From NCBI GenBank assembly GCA_014378525.1, contig JACMNL010000132.1, positions 25,577 to 89,576 of the forward strand: a stretch of DNA of 64,000 nt, given 5' to 3'. The stretch's first letter is position 1, and every line of letters starts with the position of its first letter. The notes under the pieces are model-generated. The model was not told the DNA's origin. It was given only the letters and a program-made list of their open reading frames with translations, and searched no databases. A program made the translations under genes and the position numbers. This stretch comes from Bacteriovorax sp. (GTDB taxonomy: Bacteria > Bdellovibrionota > Bacteriovoracia > Bacteriovoracales > Bacteriovoracaceae). Shown here piece by piece: positions 44,246 to 55,900 of the stretch.

Positions 44246-46477
44246 CTAAACATTAAGATTGCGATTTACATGTTTTATGTTGGCCACTATCCAAAGCAGA
44301 TCTCCGGCCTTTAAAATCATTCCAGAATCAGGGTTTAGATAACGTGCACCTTCCCGCTCAAGTCCTACGATGAGTCCTTCGATGTTTTCACGGAGACCGC
44401 AATCGCGAATTGATTTTTCAATATAAGGCGAATTCATCGAAAGGGTAAAACTTTCGAGTCCATAATTAGCATGCTCTGGAAGTTCCAGAAGAAATTCTGC
44501 AGTTTCTATAATTTTTTTTGCACCACCTAATTCACTATCTGTTCCGATAAGAAAAAGACGGTCAAATGACATGAGTTGAGTGTCTCTCCCTGGTGCCATG
44601 ATTTTTTTATTTCCACGCTCAATCAATGCTATGGTCACGCCGAATTTTTCTTTTAATTCTGATTCCTGCAAAGTTTTTCCATTGATTAAAGAATCAGGTG
44701 ACACGATAAATTCAGTCATCACGGCATCCCATGGAGCAAGTTGAGGTTTTGTTTTTTGAAGGGCCAGTTCTTCACGCTCTTTTTCATTGAGGTTATACAT
44801 GAAGCGCTCTTCAATTGAACGATAAAATGGCTCAATTGATTTTCTGAAAACAATAGTCGCAATGACAATGACGATTAAAGCGATGAGATAAGCACTATGC
44901 ATAGTTGTAAAACGGCTGATGAGTCCAAGGACAACTGCAATACCTAAAATAATTCTTGTAACTGTTACACCGACAAGCAGGCCTCTAAGTCTTGCCGCAC
45001 TTACAGGATTTGTTGTAGTTGATTGCGCCGGTGAACCAAAAACTATCGCCCACAAAAATGGGGCCGAAATAATAATCGCAATGATCGCACCGATGCCGGG
45101 GATATCACGTGAAACCGTATTCCAGTCATAGACGTATGTTAAGAGAACATTTTCTGTGAAAAGGGCAACACCCACAACCACAGTAATATTTAAAAGTATG
45201 CGGATGCCGTAGGCCTTCCATAAAAGGCCGGATAATCCGATTTCACTCTTTGTAGAAAATGTTGATTCATAATGAGCAAGACGTTCGTGAAAACTATGCG
45301 GGATTCTTTTATTGATGAACTCATAAAAGAAATTGGCATTTTTTATCAGATAAGGCGTCGTGAAAGTTGTGATCGCTGAAACCGCTACAGCAATCGGATA
45401 GAGAAAATCACTGGTCACTTTAAGAGTCATGCCAAGAGTAGCAATAATAAAAGAAAATTCTCCGATCTGCGCGAGACTCATTCCTGCATACATCGAAGTC
45501 TTAAGAGATTGTCCCGATAAAAGTGCACCAATCGTTGAGCTGATAATTTTTCCGAGGATTGTAATGACAGTAATAAGAAAAATAATCCCGCTGTATTTGT
45601 AAAGCATTGCCGGGTTAATCATCATACCAACCGATACAAAAAATACGGCAGCAAATAAATCCTTGATGGGATTTAAAAGATGTTCGATCTTTTTTCCTTC
45701 GCGGGTCTCCGCTAAAATCGACCCCATAATGAAAGCACCTAGTGGTGCAGAAAAACCAACATCAGTGGCGATGATAACCATCATCAGACAAAGTGCAAGT
45801 GAAACAACAACAGTGGTTTCGGGGGTTAAAAGCTTGCGGATGAAATTTAACAAAATAGGAATGATGTAGATACCAACGAGAAACCACAACGTCAGAAAAA
45901 AACCAAGTTTAAAAGTGGCAGTGGCAAGCGCCGCACCGGAAAGACTGTTGGTAACTGCAATCGTTGTCAATAAAACGAGAAGCAAAATCGCAATCAGGTC
46001 TTCAACTATCAGAACTCCAAAAACAAGGGAAACAAATTTTTTTCCCTTGAGATCGAGTTCATCAAAAGCGCGAACAATAATAGTCGTTGAAGATATAGAA
46101 AGAATTCCACCGAGATAAATGCTGTCGATGTTATTCCAACCGATGAGTTTTCCGGTGATGTAACCAAGACCCAGCATGAATGCCGATTCAACAAACGCAG
46201 TGATGCCTGCACTTTTGCCGACGCGGGAAAGTTTTTTAAAACTAAATTCAAGTCCCAGTCCAAAAAGTAAAAAGATTACACCGATTTCGGCCCAGATAGT
46301 AATGGATTGTGTGTCCTGGACACCGATGAAAAAAGGGAAGTGCTGGCTCAGGAAAAATCCGGCCATTAAATAACCGAGAACCAGTGGCTGTTTAAATCGT
46401 TTGAAAATTAAAGTGACTACTGCTGCAGTAATAAGAATAAAGCCAAGGTCTCTTATCAGATCTGGAAGATGGTTCAT
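44246..46477 (-). CDS. CPA2-family cation:proton antiporter with TrkA-C domains
   Basis: The 743-residue inner-membrane protein belongs to the KefB/CPA2 group: about 12 spans with GYLMAGFFLSQ, a FLLFGLGLEFS segment and STTIIVRAFDEL in the exchanger core (about 1-390). A second hydrophobic block (about 415-565) is an extra membrane region, not the NAD-binding TrkA-N found in KefB/KefC. Two TrkA-C (RCK-C) domains close the protein (about 585-740). It likely exchanges K+ or Na+ for H+ under nucleotide or ion control through TrkA-C. Alone in its unit, after the terminator of the large upstream operon. Confidence 0.88.
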   Translation of the reverse strand: MNHLPDLIRDLGFILITAAVVTLIFKRFKQPLVLGYLMAGFFLSQHFPFFIGVQDTQSITIWAEIGVIFLLFGLGLEFSFKKLSRVGKSAGITAFVESAFMLGLGYITGKLIGWNNIDSIYLGGILSISSTTIIVRAFDELDLKGKKFVSLVFGVLIVEDLIAILLLVLLTTIAVTNSLSGAALATATFKLGFFLTLWFLVGIYIIPILLNFIRKLLTPETTVVVSLALCLMMVIIATDVGFSAPLGAFIMGSILAETREGKKIEHLLNPIKDLFAAVFFVSVGMMINPAMLYKYSGIIFLITVITILGKIISSTIGALLSGQSLKTSMYAGMSLAQIGEFSFIIATLGMTLKVTSDFLYPIAVAVSAITTFTTPYLIKNANFFYEFINKRIPHSFHERLAHYESTFSTKSEIGLSGLLWKAYGIRILLNITVVVGVALFTENVLLTYVYDWNTVSRDIPGIGAIIAIIISAPFLWAIVFGSPAQSTTTNPVSAARLRGLLVGVTVTRIILGIAVVLGLISRFTTMHSAYLIALIVIVIATIVFRKSIEPFYRSIEERFMYNLNEKEREELALQKTKPQLAPWDAVMTEFIVSPDSLINGKTLQESELKEKFGVTIALIERGNKKIMAPGRDTQLMSFDRLFLIGTDSELGGAKKIIETAEFLLELPEHANYGLESFTLSMNSPYIEKSIRDCGLRENIEGLIVGLEREGARYLNPDSGMILKAGDLLWIVANIKHVNRNLNV

Positions 46478-46500
46478 AAGGTTTTTTGCAAGCTATTAGT

Positions 46501-46536
46501 AAAAAGTTTTCCCTATAAAAATTTACAGGGAAAACT
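46501..46536 (-). terminator. Terminator of the motor/giant-lipoprotein operon
   Basis: A ten-base-pair stem, AGTTTTCCCT (46505-46514) with AGGGAAAACT (46527-46536), is followed on the minus strand by TTTTT. It lies about 50 bases past the last gene of the operon and before the antiporter gene. Confidence 0.8.
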
Positions 46537-46588
46537 ATGTTTTTTCAATACCAGATGAGTTATTTGAAAGCAGATGTAAGACTAAAAA

Positions 46589-46951
46589 TTATTCGTCGTC
46601 GCGGGAAATTTCTTCGAGGTTTGCACTTGTCGCTAACGCTTCCATTTTCGCTTCATTGTACCAGCGTTTGCCGTGTTTTAGTTGAGGTAAACCCTTTGCG
46701 TCCGGTGTCGGTTGAAAAGTATTCGAATAAAAATCCGTCACAACTGCCGCCTTACCACGTGGCGCTTGCATGGCGATGATATTTTTATTGAACTGTTTTA
46801 CTGAAGGAGTGGCATCAGCACTTATTATTTCTTCATCATATTCATCAAATTTTTTTTGATGACGAAGTTTATCTCCCAAAGTGTAGTCGAGAGCATAAAA
46901 AGTAAATGTTGAACCCAGAGCAAGTATCATAAAGTTTTTAAAATATTTCAT
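46589..46951 (-). CDS. Small membrane-anchored protein at the end of the motor operon
   Basis: The 120-residue product has an N-terminal hydrophobic segment (about 6-24) that could be a signal anchor, then a charged soluble part rich in Glu, Asp and Lys. No family is recognised and no cysteine is present. Its ATG comes one base after the stop of the giant lipoprotein gene, so it belongs to the same transcript. A local accessory role, for instance in export or anchoring of the giant protein, is only inferred from position. Confidence 0.65.
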   Translation of the reverse strand: MKYFKNFMILALGSTFTFYALDYTLGDKLRHQKKFDEYDEEIISADATPSVKQFNKNIIAMQAPRGKAAVVTDFYSNTFQPTPDAKGLPQLKHGKRWYNEAKMEALATSANLEEISRDDE

Positions 46952-46952
46952 A

Positions 46953-49900
46953 CTACCACCATCTCTTAATCATGCGGATTGTATGCGCATCTCTTTCCGC
47001 AATATATAAGTTACCACCGTCATCGAATGCTAATCCGGCAGGACCTGCAAGCGAAATACTTGTGGCCGCTAGACCTTCTTCTTCTGTGTTGTACTGTTGA
47101 GCCCCTCTACCAATGAAAGAACTTGGATTTCTTCCGAAACGGTAGAAAGTTGTACCTGTCGATTCATCTCTGTTGAAGCATATAACGTTGTTGTTTGCCG
47201 TTGAGGATGTTCCGTTAGATGAATAGTTAAAGTCACCACCTGAAGAAAAACAAACCATCGAATCAAAGGCTGCAAGGTCAGAACCGTGGCCATCGGCCGC
47301 TGTATAGATTGTTCTGATCTCTCCGGCGTTGATTGTAATACCGTAAATAGTTACTGTCGTTGTTCCCTGATTTAAGTAACGAACTTTAGTATTCGTAGCA
47401 GTTGTCTGGTCGAGAATAAATAAATTACCTGCAGTGTTGTATGGAGCGCGAGGATCCGCTACAACTGCTGTTGGAAATTGATATCTGATCGCCGCGTTTC
47501 CGAAAGCTGTCCCTGCACCGTTGGCCGCACCACTTGTTCCGCACAGACCTGATAGAGCTGACATGTTTCCTGAAGAGTCAACTTTGATAATACAGTGCTG
47601 TCCTGTATTCGCGAAATAAAGATTTGTTCCGTCAGTTGTTACACCTTGTGGGTTTGATAATCTTGCATTTGCTGCTGTTGCTGTTGTGACAGGCGTATTC
47701 CATGCTCCACAACCCTGTGCCCAGTTACCTGCGATCGTTTGAACAGCGTTGGCATTTGTTAAAATACCAAGAATGTTCTGGTTCGTTGAATCTGTATTGA
47801 ACGCTCTGAATACACAGTTGTTGTTCTGGTTATCACCATAAATAATTTTATTCTGGAAGTTCACCACATTTCTCGGACCGCGAAGTCCAACTACACTTGG
47901 GTCAGCGTTAGATGTGTTGGCATCTCCGGCACCGTTACCGATGAAAGAGTCGATACGTCCTGTCGTCATGTTAAGCGATCTGATCCTGTAGTTATAGAAA
48001 TCCGAGATTAAAAGTTTTGCTGTGTTTGAATTATAGTAAACGTTCATCGGCTGATTGAACTGAACATATTCAGTTGAAGCACCACCGTTACCAGCGTATC
48101 CTCTTTTACTATCGAATCCAATATCATCAGTAACCACACCATCTGCTACGGCAAGATTCAATGTTCTCACACGATAATTTGAATAGTCGGCAAGATAGAG
48201 TTGTGCACCTACAACCATCAGAGTAGAAGGGGTATACGTATAACAAGTTGTAGCTGATGCCGACGTACATGGCATGTAGTAACCGGCAATACCACCGCTG
48301 TTACCCCAGATTGTGTTCATTGTATAACTTGGAATGGCCACGTTACCAAGAGTGATAGTTGATAAAGTGTTGTTGTTGAAAGTTACACGGTTAGTATTGT
48401 AGTCTGCAACAAAAATTCCTTTTAGAGTTGAACCAGACATCGACAATTCAATACCCATCCAGCCACCGTTATATCTTACGGAACCAAATGCACCAGTCGT
48501 AAAAGTTGTACAAGTTGCACCTAATACTGTAGCAGTTGAGCTGGCAGGAAGAGTGATGGATCCAAAATAATAATTTGTTTTTGCAACTGCAGTCAAGTTG
48601 ACTGCACGGACTCTACAGTCACCGGAAGTTGTTACATATAAAACGTCATTTAATGTGTCGTACTTCAAATGGTTGGGTGCATTTATTTGTGCTGTTCCTG
48701 CATATCCATTAGTTCCATCAACAGAACCAGTTGCAGTCACGCCGGCAGAAGCTCGTCCTGTCACGATATTCATTGTCCATGCAGAGACAGTGGCACTTGA
48801 TGTATCGATGGCCTTAACAGTTGCTGAACCAGAGCACGCGACATAGAGCTTTTTTTGTATTTGATGAAAATACATTCCACGTGGAGTAGCACAGTAAGAA
48901 GCAGTTGCTAAAGTTGCATCCGCATTGTTTGCAGTAATGTTCGATCCACCACCTGCAATAATCGAAACTACTCCGGAAGAATCCACCATCAGAATCTGGT
49001 TGGTAGATTCATTGGCAATGAAAAGTCTTTTGTTCGTATTGTCCCAACCAAGACCGCGCGGAGTATTCAGAGGAAAATCGTTATAAGAAATCCCTGTAAT
49101 ACCAGTTCCGGACATACCAATTCCAGCAACGATTTGCATTTTTCCAGCACCAATGCTCTGACCTAAAATATTCGCAATAGATGCAGTCTTGTTGTAAAAC
49201 CAGACTGTGTGGGTGTTCGGATCTGAGAAAAAATAACTTCCGTTTAAATCATCAGTAAGGAACATTGGCTGCACACGTGTTGATTCAGGATTCGTTACAG
49301 GGTTTGTACCCGATCCCATCCCAGGGCGGCCGATAATTGTACAAGCACGACCAGCACCCATGTTGTTACATACGTCTGAGAAGTAGTTGATGTTTACGTT
49401 CCATACATAAGATGTTGGTTCATAACCGTCGTTAACGATAAGTTCAACAGTGTTGTCACCTAAAATTGCAGCACTTGGAGAAAGTGTCATTTGAGTTGTC
49501 GTTGTTCCAGTTACCACCGCTGCATTTGCATTTGATGATCCGACAACAATATTATTTAATTTCCACTGTATCGTCATCGAGTCATTGTTAGCATCTGAAA
49601 AAGCTGCACTGAAATTTGTTACAGTGTTGATGTTAATTTTAATTGGAGTTGATGCCGGCAACTTACTCGCCAGAACCGGTGGAGCGTTCTTTATTAAGTT
49701 AAAAGTATGTGAAGCATTTGAATCCGAGTCAGAAACTTTTGCTATCAGAGTATGTGAACCAGTAGTTAAAGAAGCTGCAGAAATTGTCGTGAATGCACCA
49801 GTTGCAGTCGCAATCACACTTCCATCAAGTTTCCATTCGTAAGCTAGAGGAGCTTTACCACTTGCTGAAACTGTAAATGTTTGAGCAGATGTACTTAATA

Positions 49901-52900
49901 CACGAACCGGGTCAGTGTTTGGAGAGTAAGCAGTGATTGAAGCAATCGTCGGGTTGATGATTGAGACAGTCCATGTTCTCGAAGTTGTTTCATGTCCGTC
50001 GTATACATCTACACGAATATTTTTTACACCGACTTCTGCACATGTCGGAGTATAAGTAGCTTTCGCTTCAGTTTGTGTAGAAGTACTTACCAGGTTTGCC
50101 GGTGCCGTTGCACTGTCAAGGTACCAGTTGATCGCCATGATATCGTTATCACCATCAGAAAGATCTGATCTGAATAATTGAGATGAACTTCCGCAACTTA
50201 ATACAACACCTGTTGCTGCCGGAGTAAATGTTCCAAGCGGTGAAGGTGGAAGTGCCGGCGGAGAGTTTTTTCTCACGCTGAATACATGGTGATCTGATGA
50301 TGAACCATTCGATGCGATAACATCAAGTTCATAAAGACCTGCTGTAACTCCAGAACCTACAAGGTTATAGAAAGGGACAGTTCCCGACTGAAGTGTTGTT
50401 ACCACTGAAGTGTTTAGGTTCTTCAGCATAAAGTTATAAGTAACGTTCTGGTCCGAAGTCGAAAGTGCAACAGCGAAAGTTTTTGTTTCTGCAGAAGTAA
50501 TAATGATCGGATTCGATGTTGGTAAGAAACTTGTAATAGCAATTGTAATCGGTGAAACAACACTGATAGTCCATGTGGCAGTTTTGGTTTCATAACCGTC
50601 TGTCGCAATGGCCTTGATAGTTCTTGTTCCTGCAATCGCACATGCCGGAGTGAAAACTGCCGTTGCACGTCCAGCAGTATTTGCAGGAGCTATGTATGAG
50701 GATGGAGCATCATCGACAGTCCATGTGTATGTCATCGGGTCGCCATCAGCATCAGTGAAGTCAGCGTACAATGTTTGAGTTGCCCCACCACATGATAAAT
50801 TTGTTCCAGAGTAAGCAGGAGAGAACCCTGCAATGACTGGAGCTGAGTTTTTCTTGATGTTAAAAATTTTCGTATCAGAAGAGTTAGAGTTTGATGCAAT
50901 AACTTTTAATGTATGAACACCTGAACTGAGTCCTGAACCCGCAAGAGTCAGGTAAGTACGGTGGTCATTTTGTAGCGTAATAGAGTTATCTAAAATAAAA
51001 CTGTAGTTTGCTGTAGGATCCGGTGTCGTTAAAGTAATCGCAAACGTTGTAGACGTTGTGATCGCAAATACAGTCGGGTTCGTCGTAGGGATTGCATCAG
51101 AAATATGGATAACAATCGGGCTCGAAACAAAGATCGTCCATGTTTGAGTTGCAATTTCTTTTCCATCATTTAAATCAAGACGGAAGAAGTTAATTCCCGG
51201 GTGTGAACAATCAGGGTGGTAGTTGGCGTTTGCCATGTTGTTACCAGGATCGTTCGCAGTTGTGGCCTGAGTATTTCCAAGTACTACCAGTGTATCGTTT
51301 AAATACCATTTTGCATTTACAGTATCACCGTTTGCATCTGAGTAAAGAGCTGACAATGCAACAGAATCAATTCCACACTGAAGTGTTGATCCCGTCAATG
51401 TCGGAACAAAAGAGTTAATGATTGCAGGGGAGTTCACTACAAGGTTAAAAGCATGCGTATCGTTTGAAATCGCATTGTATGCTTTAACCACAAGAGTGTG
51501 TGTTCCAGTCGTAAGAGTTGCAGAGTTTAAATTTAAAACCGGATTTCCTGTATCTTGAAGTATCGTTGAACCGTCAAGTTTATATTCGTATTTAACAGTC
51601 GCATCAGTTGCATCAAGAGTTACACCAAAAGTTGCAAGACCTGTACTTGGAAGTGCAATGCTTGTTCCAGTTGGAGAAAAACTATTGATGTGAACAACTA
51701 ATGGAACAACAACATTGATTGACCATGTTGTACTTTTTGTTTCGTATCCGTCTGACACGACAACTTTAATAACTTTTGTTCCAGGATTCGAGCAAAGTGG
51801 AGTGAACGCAACCTGCGCGTGATTTGCAGAGTTGTTCGTTACCAGCTGAGTAGAAGTCGCATCATCAAGTGTCCATGTATAAGCAAGAACATCACTGTCT
51901 GCATCTGTATAGTCACTCGATAAAGTCATCGGAGTGTTACTACATGAAACAGATACTCCAGTCAGTGCAGGAGCAGAAGCTGTAAGGACCGGCACAGAGT
52001 TTTTTCTGATGTTAAAAATTTTAGTATCGTTAGAACTTGCATTTGTCGCAGTCACTTTTAATGTATGGGCACCGGCACTTAGTCCTGAACCTAAAATAGC
52101 CAGGTAAGAGTGCAGGTCATTTTGAAGTGAAGTCGTGTTATCTAAAACAAAGTTATAAGTTGCAAGAGGATCTGGTGTAGTAAGAGTCACTGCAAATGTC
52201 GCAGAAGATGTATTTGTAAATACCGTCGGGTTCGTTACAGGAATCGCATCCTGAATATGGATTACAATTTGTGAAGAAACAAAGATCGACCATGTTTGAG
52301 TTGTAATTTCTTTTCCGTCATTCAAGTCAAGACGGATAAAGTTAATTCCCGGAGTTGAACAGTCCGGGTGATAGTTTGCGTTTGCAAGGTTGTTACCCGG
52401 ATCATTTGCTGTTGTCGCCTGAGTATTGCCGACAGAAATAAGCGTTCCGTTTAAATACCATTTTGCAGAAATTGTATCCCCAACATTGGCATCGGCATAA
52501 AGAGTACTCAATGCTACTGAGTCATGAGAACAACCAAGAGTTGTCCCTGTCAAAGTTGGAATAAATGAACTGATTGAAGTCGGAGAGTTTACAACAATGT
52601 TAAATGTATGCGTATCACTCGAGATTGCACTGTACGCTTTTACGACTAACGTATGCGACCCTGAAGTAAATGAAGCAGAATTTAAATTGTAATTCGAGCT
52701 TGATGTGTCCTGAAGTACTGTCGTACCGTCCATTTTAAATTCATATTTTACAGTAGCATCAGTAGCATCAAGAGTTATCCCAAATGTAGTTGTTCCAGTA
52801 CTTGCAACAGTCGTCGTTGGCGTAGTTGGGAAAAAGCTATTAATGTGTAAAGTTAATGGCACAACAACTTTGATCGACCATGTCGTGCTCTTCGTTTCGT

Positions 52901-55900
52901 ACCCGTCAGATACGACAACTTTAATGACTTTTGTTCCCGGGTTCGAACACAGTGGAGTGAATGCAACCTGCGCATGGTTAGCAGAGTTGTTTGTTACTAA
53001 TTGAGTAGAAGATGCATCGTCCATTGTCCATGTGTAGGCCAGAACGTCGCTGTCAGCATCCGTGTAGTCACTTGATATTGTCATCGGAGTACTACTACAA
53101 GAAACTTCTGTTCCTGAAAGTGCAGGCGCAAAAGTCGTAAGCACTGGCACAGAGTTTTTTCTGATGTTAAAAGTTTTTGAATCGTTCGAGCTTGCATTGG
53201 CCGCAGTTACTTTTAAAGTGTGTGTACCTGCAGAAAGTGTTGATCCAAGAACTGTTAAGTATGAGTGCAGGTCGTTTTGAACTGTCGTCGTGTTATCTAA
53301 AACAAAGTTATAAGTTGCAAGAGGGTCAGGAGTAGTCAGAGTCACCGCAAAAGTTGCAGATGAAGCATTTGTAAAAACAGTTGGATTAGTTAAAGGAATC
53401 GCATCCTGAATATGAATTACAATTTGCGAATTAACAAAAATAGTCCATGTTTGAGTCGTAATTTCTTTACCATCATTTAAATCAAGACGAATGAAGTTAA
53501 TACCTGGATGAGTACAGTCCGGGTGGTAATTAGCATTTGCAAGGCTGTTCCCTGGATCGTTCGTCGTTGTTACCTGACTATTTCCGATCGAAACCAGTGC
53601 GTCGTTTAAATACCATTTTGCAGAAATTGTATCACCTGTATTGGCATCAGCATAAAGAGCGGTCAGCGCAACTGAATCATGTGAACAAGCAAGAGTTGTT
53701 CCGGTTAAAGCAGGAATAAATGAGCTGATTGAAGTTGGAGAGTTTACATTAATATTAAATGTATGAGTATCGCTTGAAATCGCATTGTAAGCTTTTACAT
53801 TAAATGTATGTGCCCCAGAAGATAGAGTTGCAGAATTCAGGTTGTAACTTGGAATTGTTGCATCCTGAAGTACTGTCGAACCGTCCATTTTAAATTCGTA
53901 TTTTACAGTTGCATCAGTTGCATCAAGAGTTATACCAAAAGTAGTCATGCCCGTGCTTGCAAGATTGCTTGTGGCAGCAATCGGAAAAAAACTGTTAATA
54001 TGAACAACTAATGGAACAACAACATTGATCGACCATGTTGTGCTTTTTGTTTCAAATCCGTCAGACACGATAACTTTAACAACTTTGTTTCCTGAATTTC
54101 CACACACTGGAGTGAATGCAACCTGCGCATGGTTGCCGGAGTTGTTTGGTACAATCTGAGTTGAAGAAACATCATCAAGCGTCCATGTATATGTTAGGGC
54201 ATCACCATCAGCATCTGTATAGTCACTTGATAAAGTGATAGGTGTCGTACTACATGAAACTGCTGTTCCCGTTAATGCGGGTGAAGATGCTGCAAGAACC
54301 GGGATAGAGTTTTTTCTAATGTTAAACGTTTTAGTGTCATTAGTACTTGCATTCGATGCAGTCACTTTTAATGTATGGGCACCTGCACTTAATCCTGAAC
54401 CTAAAATGTTCAGGTAAGAATGCAGGTCATTTTGCAGTGAAGTCGTATTGTCTAAAACAAAGTTATAAGTAGCTAGCGGATCCGGAGTTAACAGAGTCAC
54501 CGCGAACGTATTTGAAGAAGTATTCGTGAATATTGTAGGATTTGTTACCGGAATTGCATCCTGAATGTGGATAGTAATTTGTGAATTAACAAAAACAGTC
54601 CATGTTTGCGACGTAATTTCTTTTCCGTCATTTAAATTAAGACGGATAAAGTTGATTCCCGGATGAGAGCAGTCCGGGTGGTAATTTGCATTTGCTAGAT
54701 TATTACCCGGATCATTCGTCGTATTTGCCTGAGTATTTCCCACAGAAATAAGAGTGTCGTTTAAATACCATTTTGCAGAAATCGTATCACTTGTATTGGC
54801 ATCAGCATAAACTGCAGTCATTGTTACAGAGTCAAGAGAACAGCCAAGAGTTGTTCCAGTTAATGTCGGAATAAATGAAGTTATTGAAGTCGGTGAGTTC
54901 ACATTAATATTAAATGTGTGAGAGTCATTTGAAATTGTGTTGTAAGCTTTTACAACAAGTGTATGTGCACCTGATGATATTGATGCTGAATTCAGGTTAT
55001 AGTTAGAATTTACAGTATCCTGAAGAACAGTCGTACCATCCAGTTTGTATTCATATTTAATTGTTGCTTCAGTTGAATCTAGAGTTACACCAAACGTAGT
55101 GATTCCTGTACTTGAAAGATTGTTTGTTGCCGCAGTCGGGAAAAAATTATTGATATGAACTACCAGTGGAACAACGACATTGATTGACCATGTTGTTGTT
55201 GTTGTCTCATATCCATCGTTCGCAACCAGAGTAATTGTTTTTACTCCTGCGCCAGCACATGTAGGTGAGAAAACTGCCTGAGCATGGTTAGCACTATTTC
55301 CTGGGGCAAGTGTTCCGGAAACTGCACTATCTACTGTCCATAGATAAGTAAGTGTATCGTTGTTTGGATCCGTAAAATCAGCAGACAATGTTAGTGGCGT
55401 CGATCCACATGTCATTGAAGTACCGGTAAAGGCCGGAGTAAATGTTGTCACTACGGGAGGACCGTTTTTTACAAGATTAAAAGTTTTTGTTTCAGATGAA
55501 CTTGAGTTCGATGCCGTTACTCTTAAAGTATGTAGTCCTGTGGTTAAAGCACCACCAACAACATTCAAGTACGCACGGTGATCATTCTGCAGGGAAACAG
55601 TATTATCAAGAATAAAATTATAATTTGCTGTTGCATCCAGAGTTGCAAGTGTTACAGCGAAAGTAGTTGAAGACGAATTTGTAAATACAACCGGGTCTAC
55701 TGTGGGAATCGCATCAGCAATGTGAATGACGATTGCTGAAGTAACAAAAATTGTCCACGTCTGAGTTGTCGTTTCCGCTCCATCAAAAAGATCCAGCCTG
55801 ATGAAGTTTACACCAGGATGTGTACAGTTCGGGTGATATGACATTGAAGCGATACTGTTAGAAGGATCATTTGCAACGCTTGCCTGTGTATTCCCAAGTG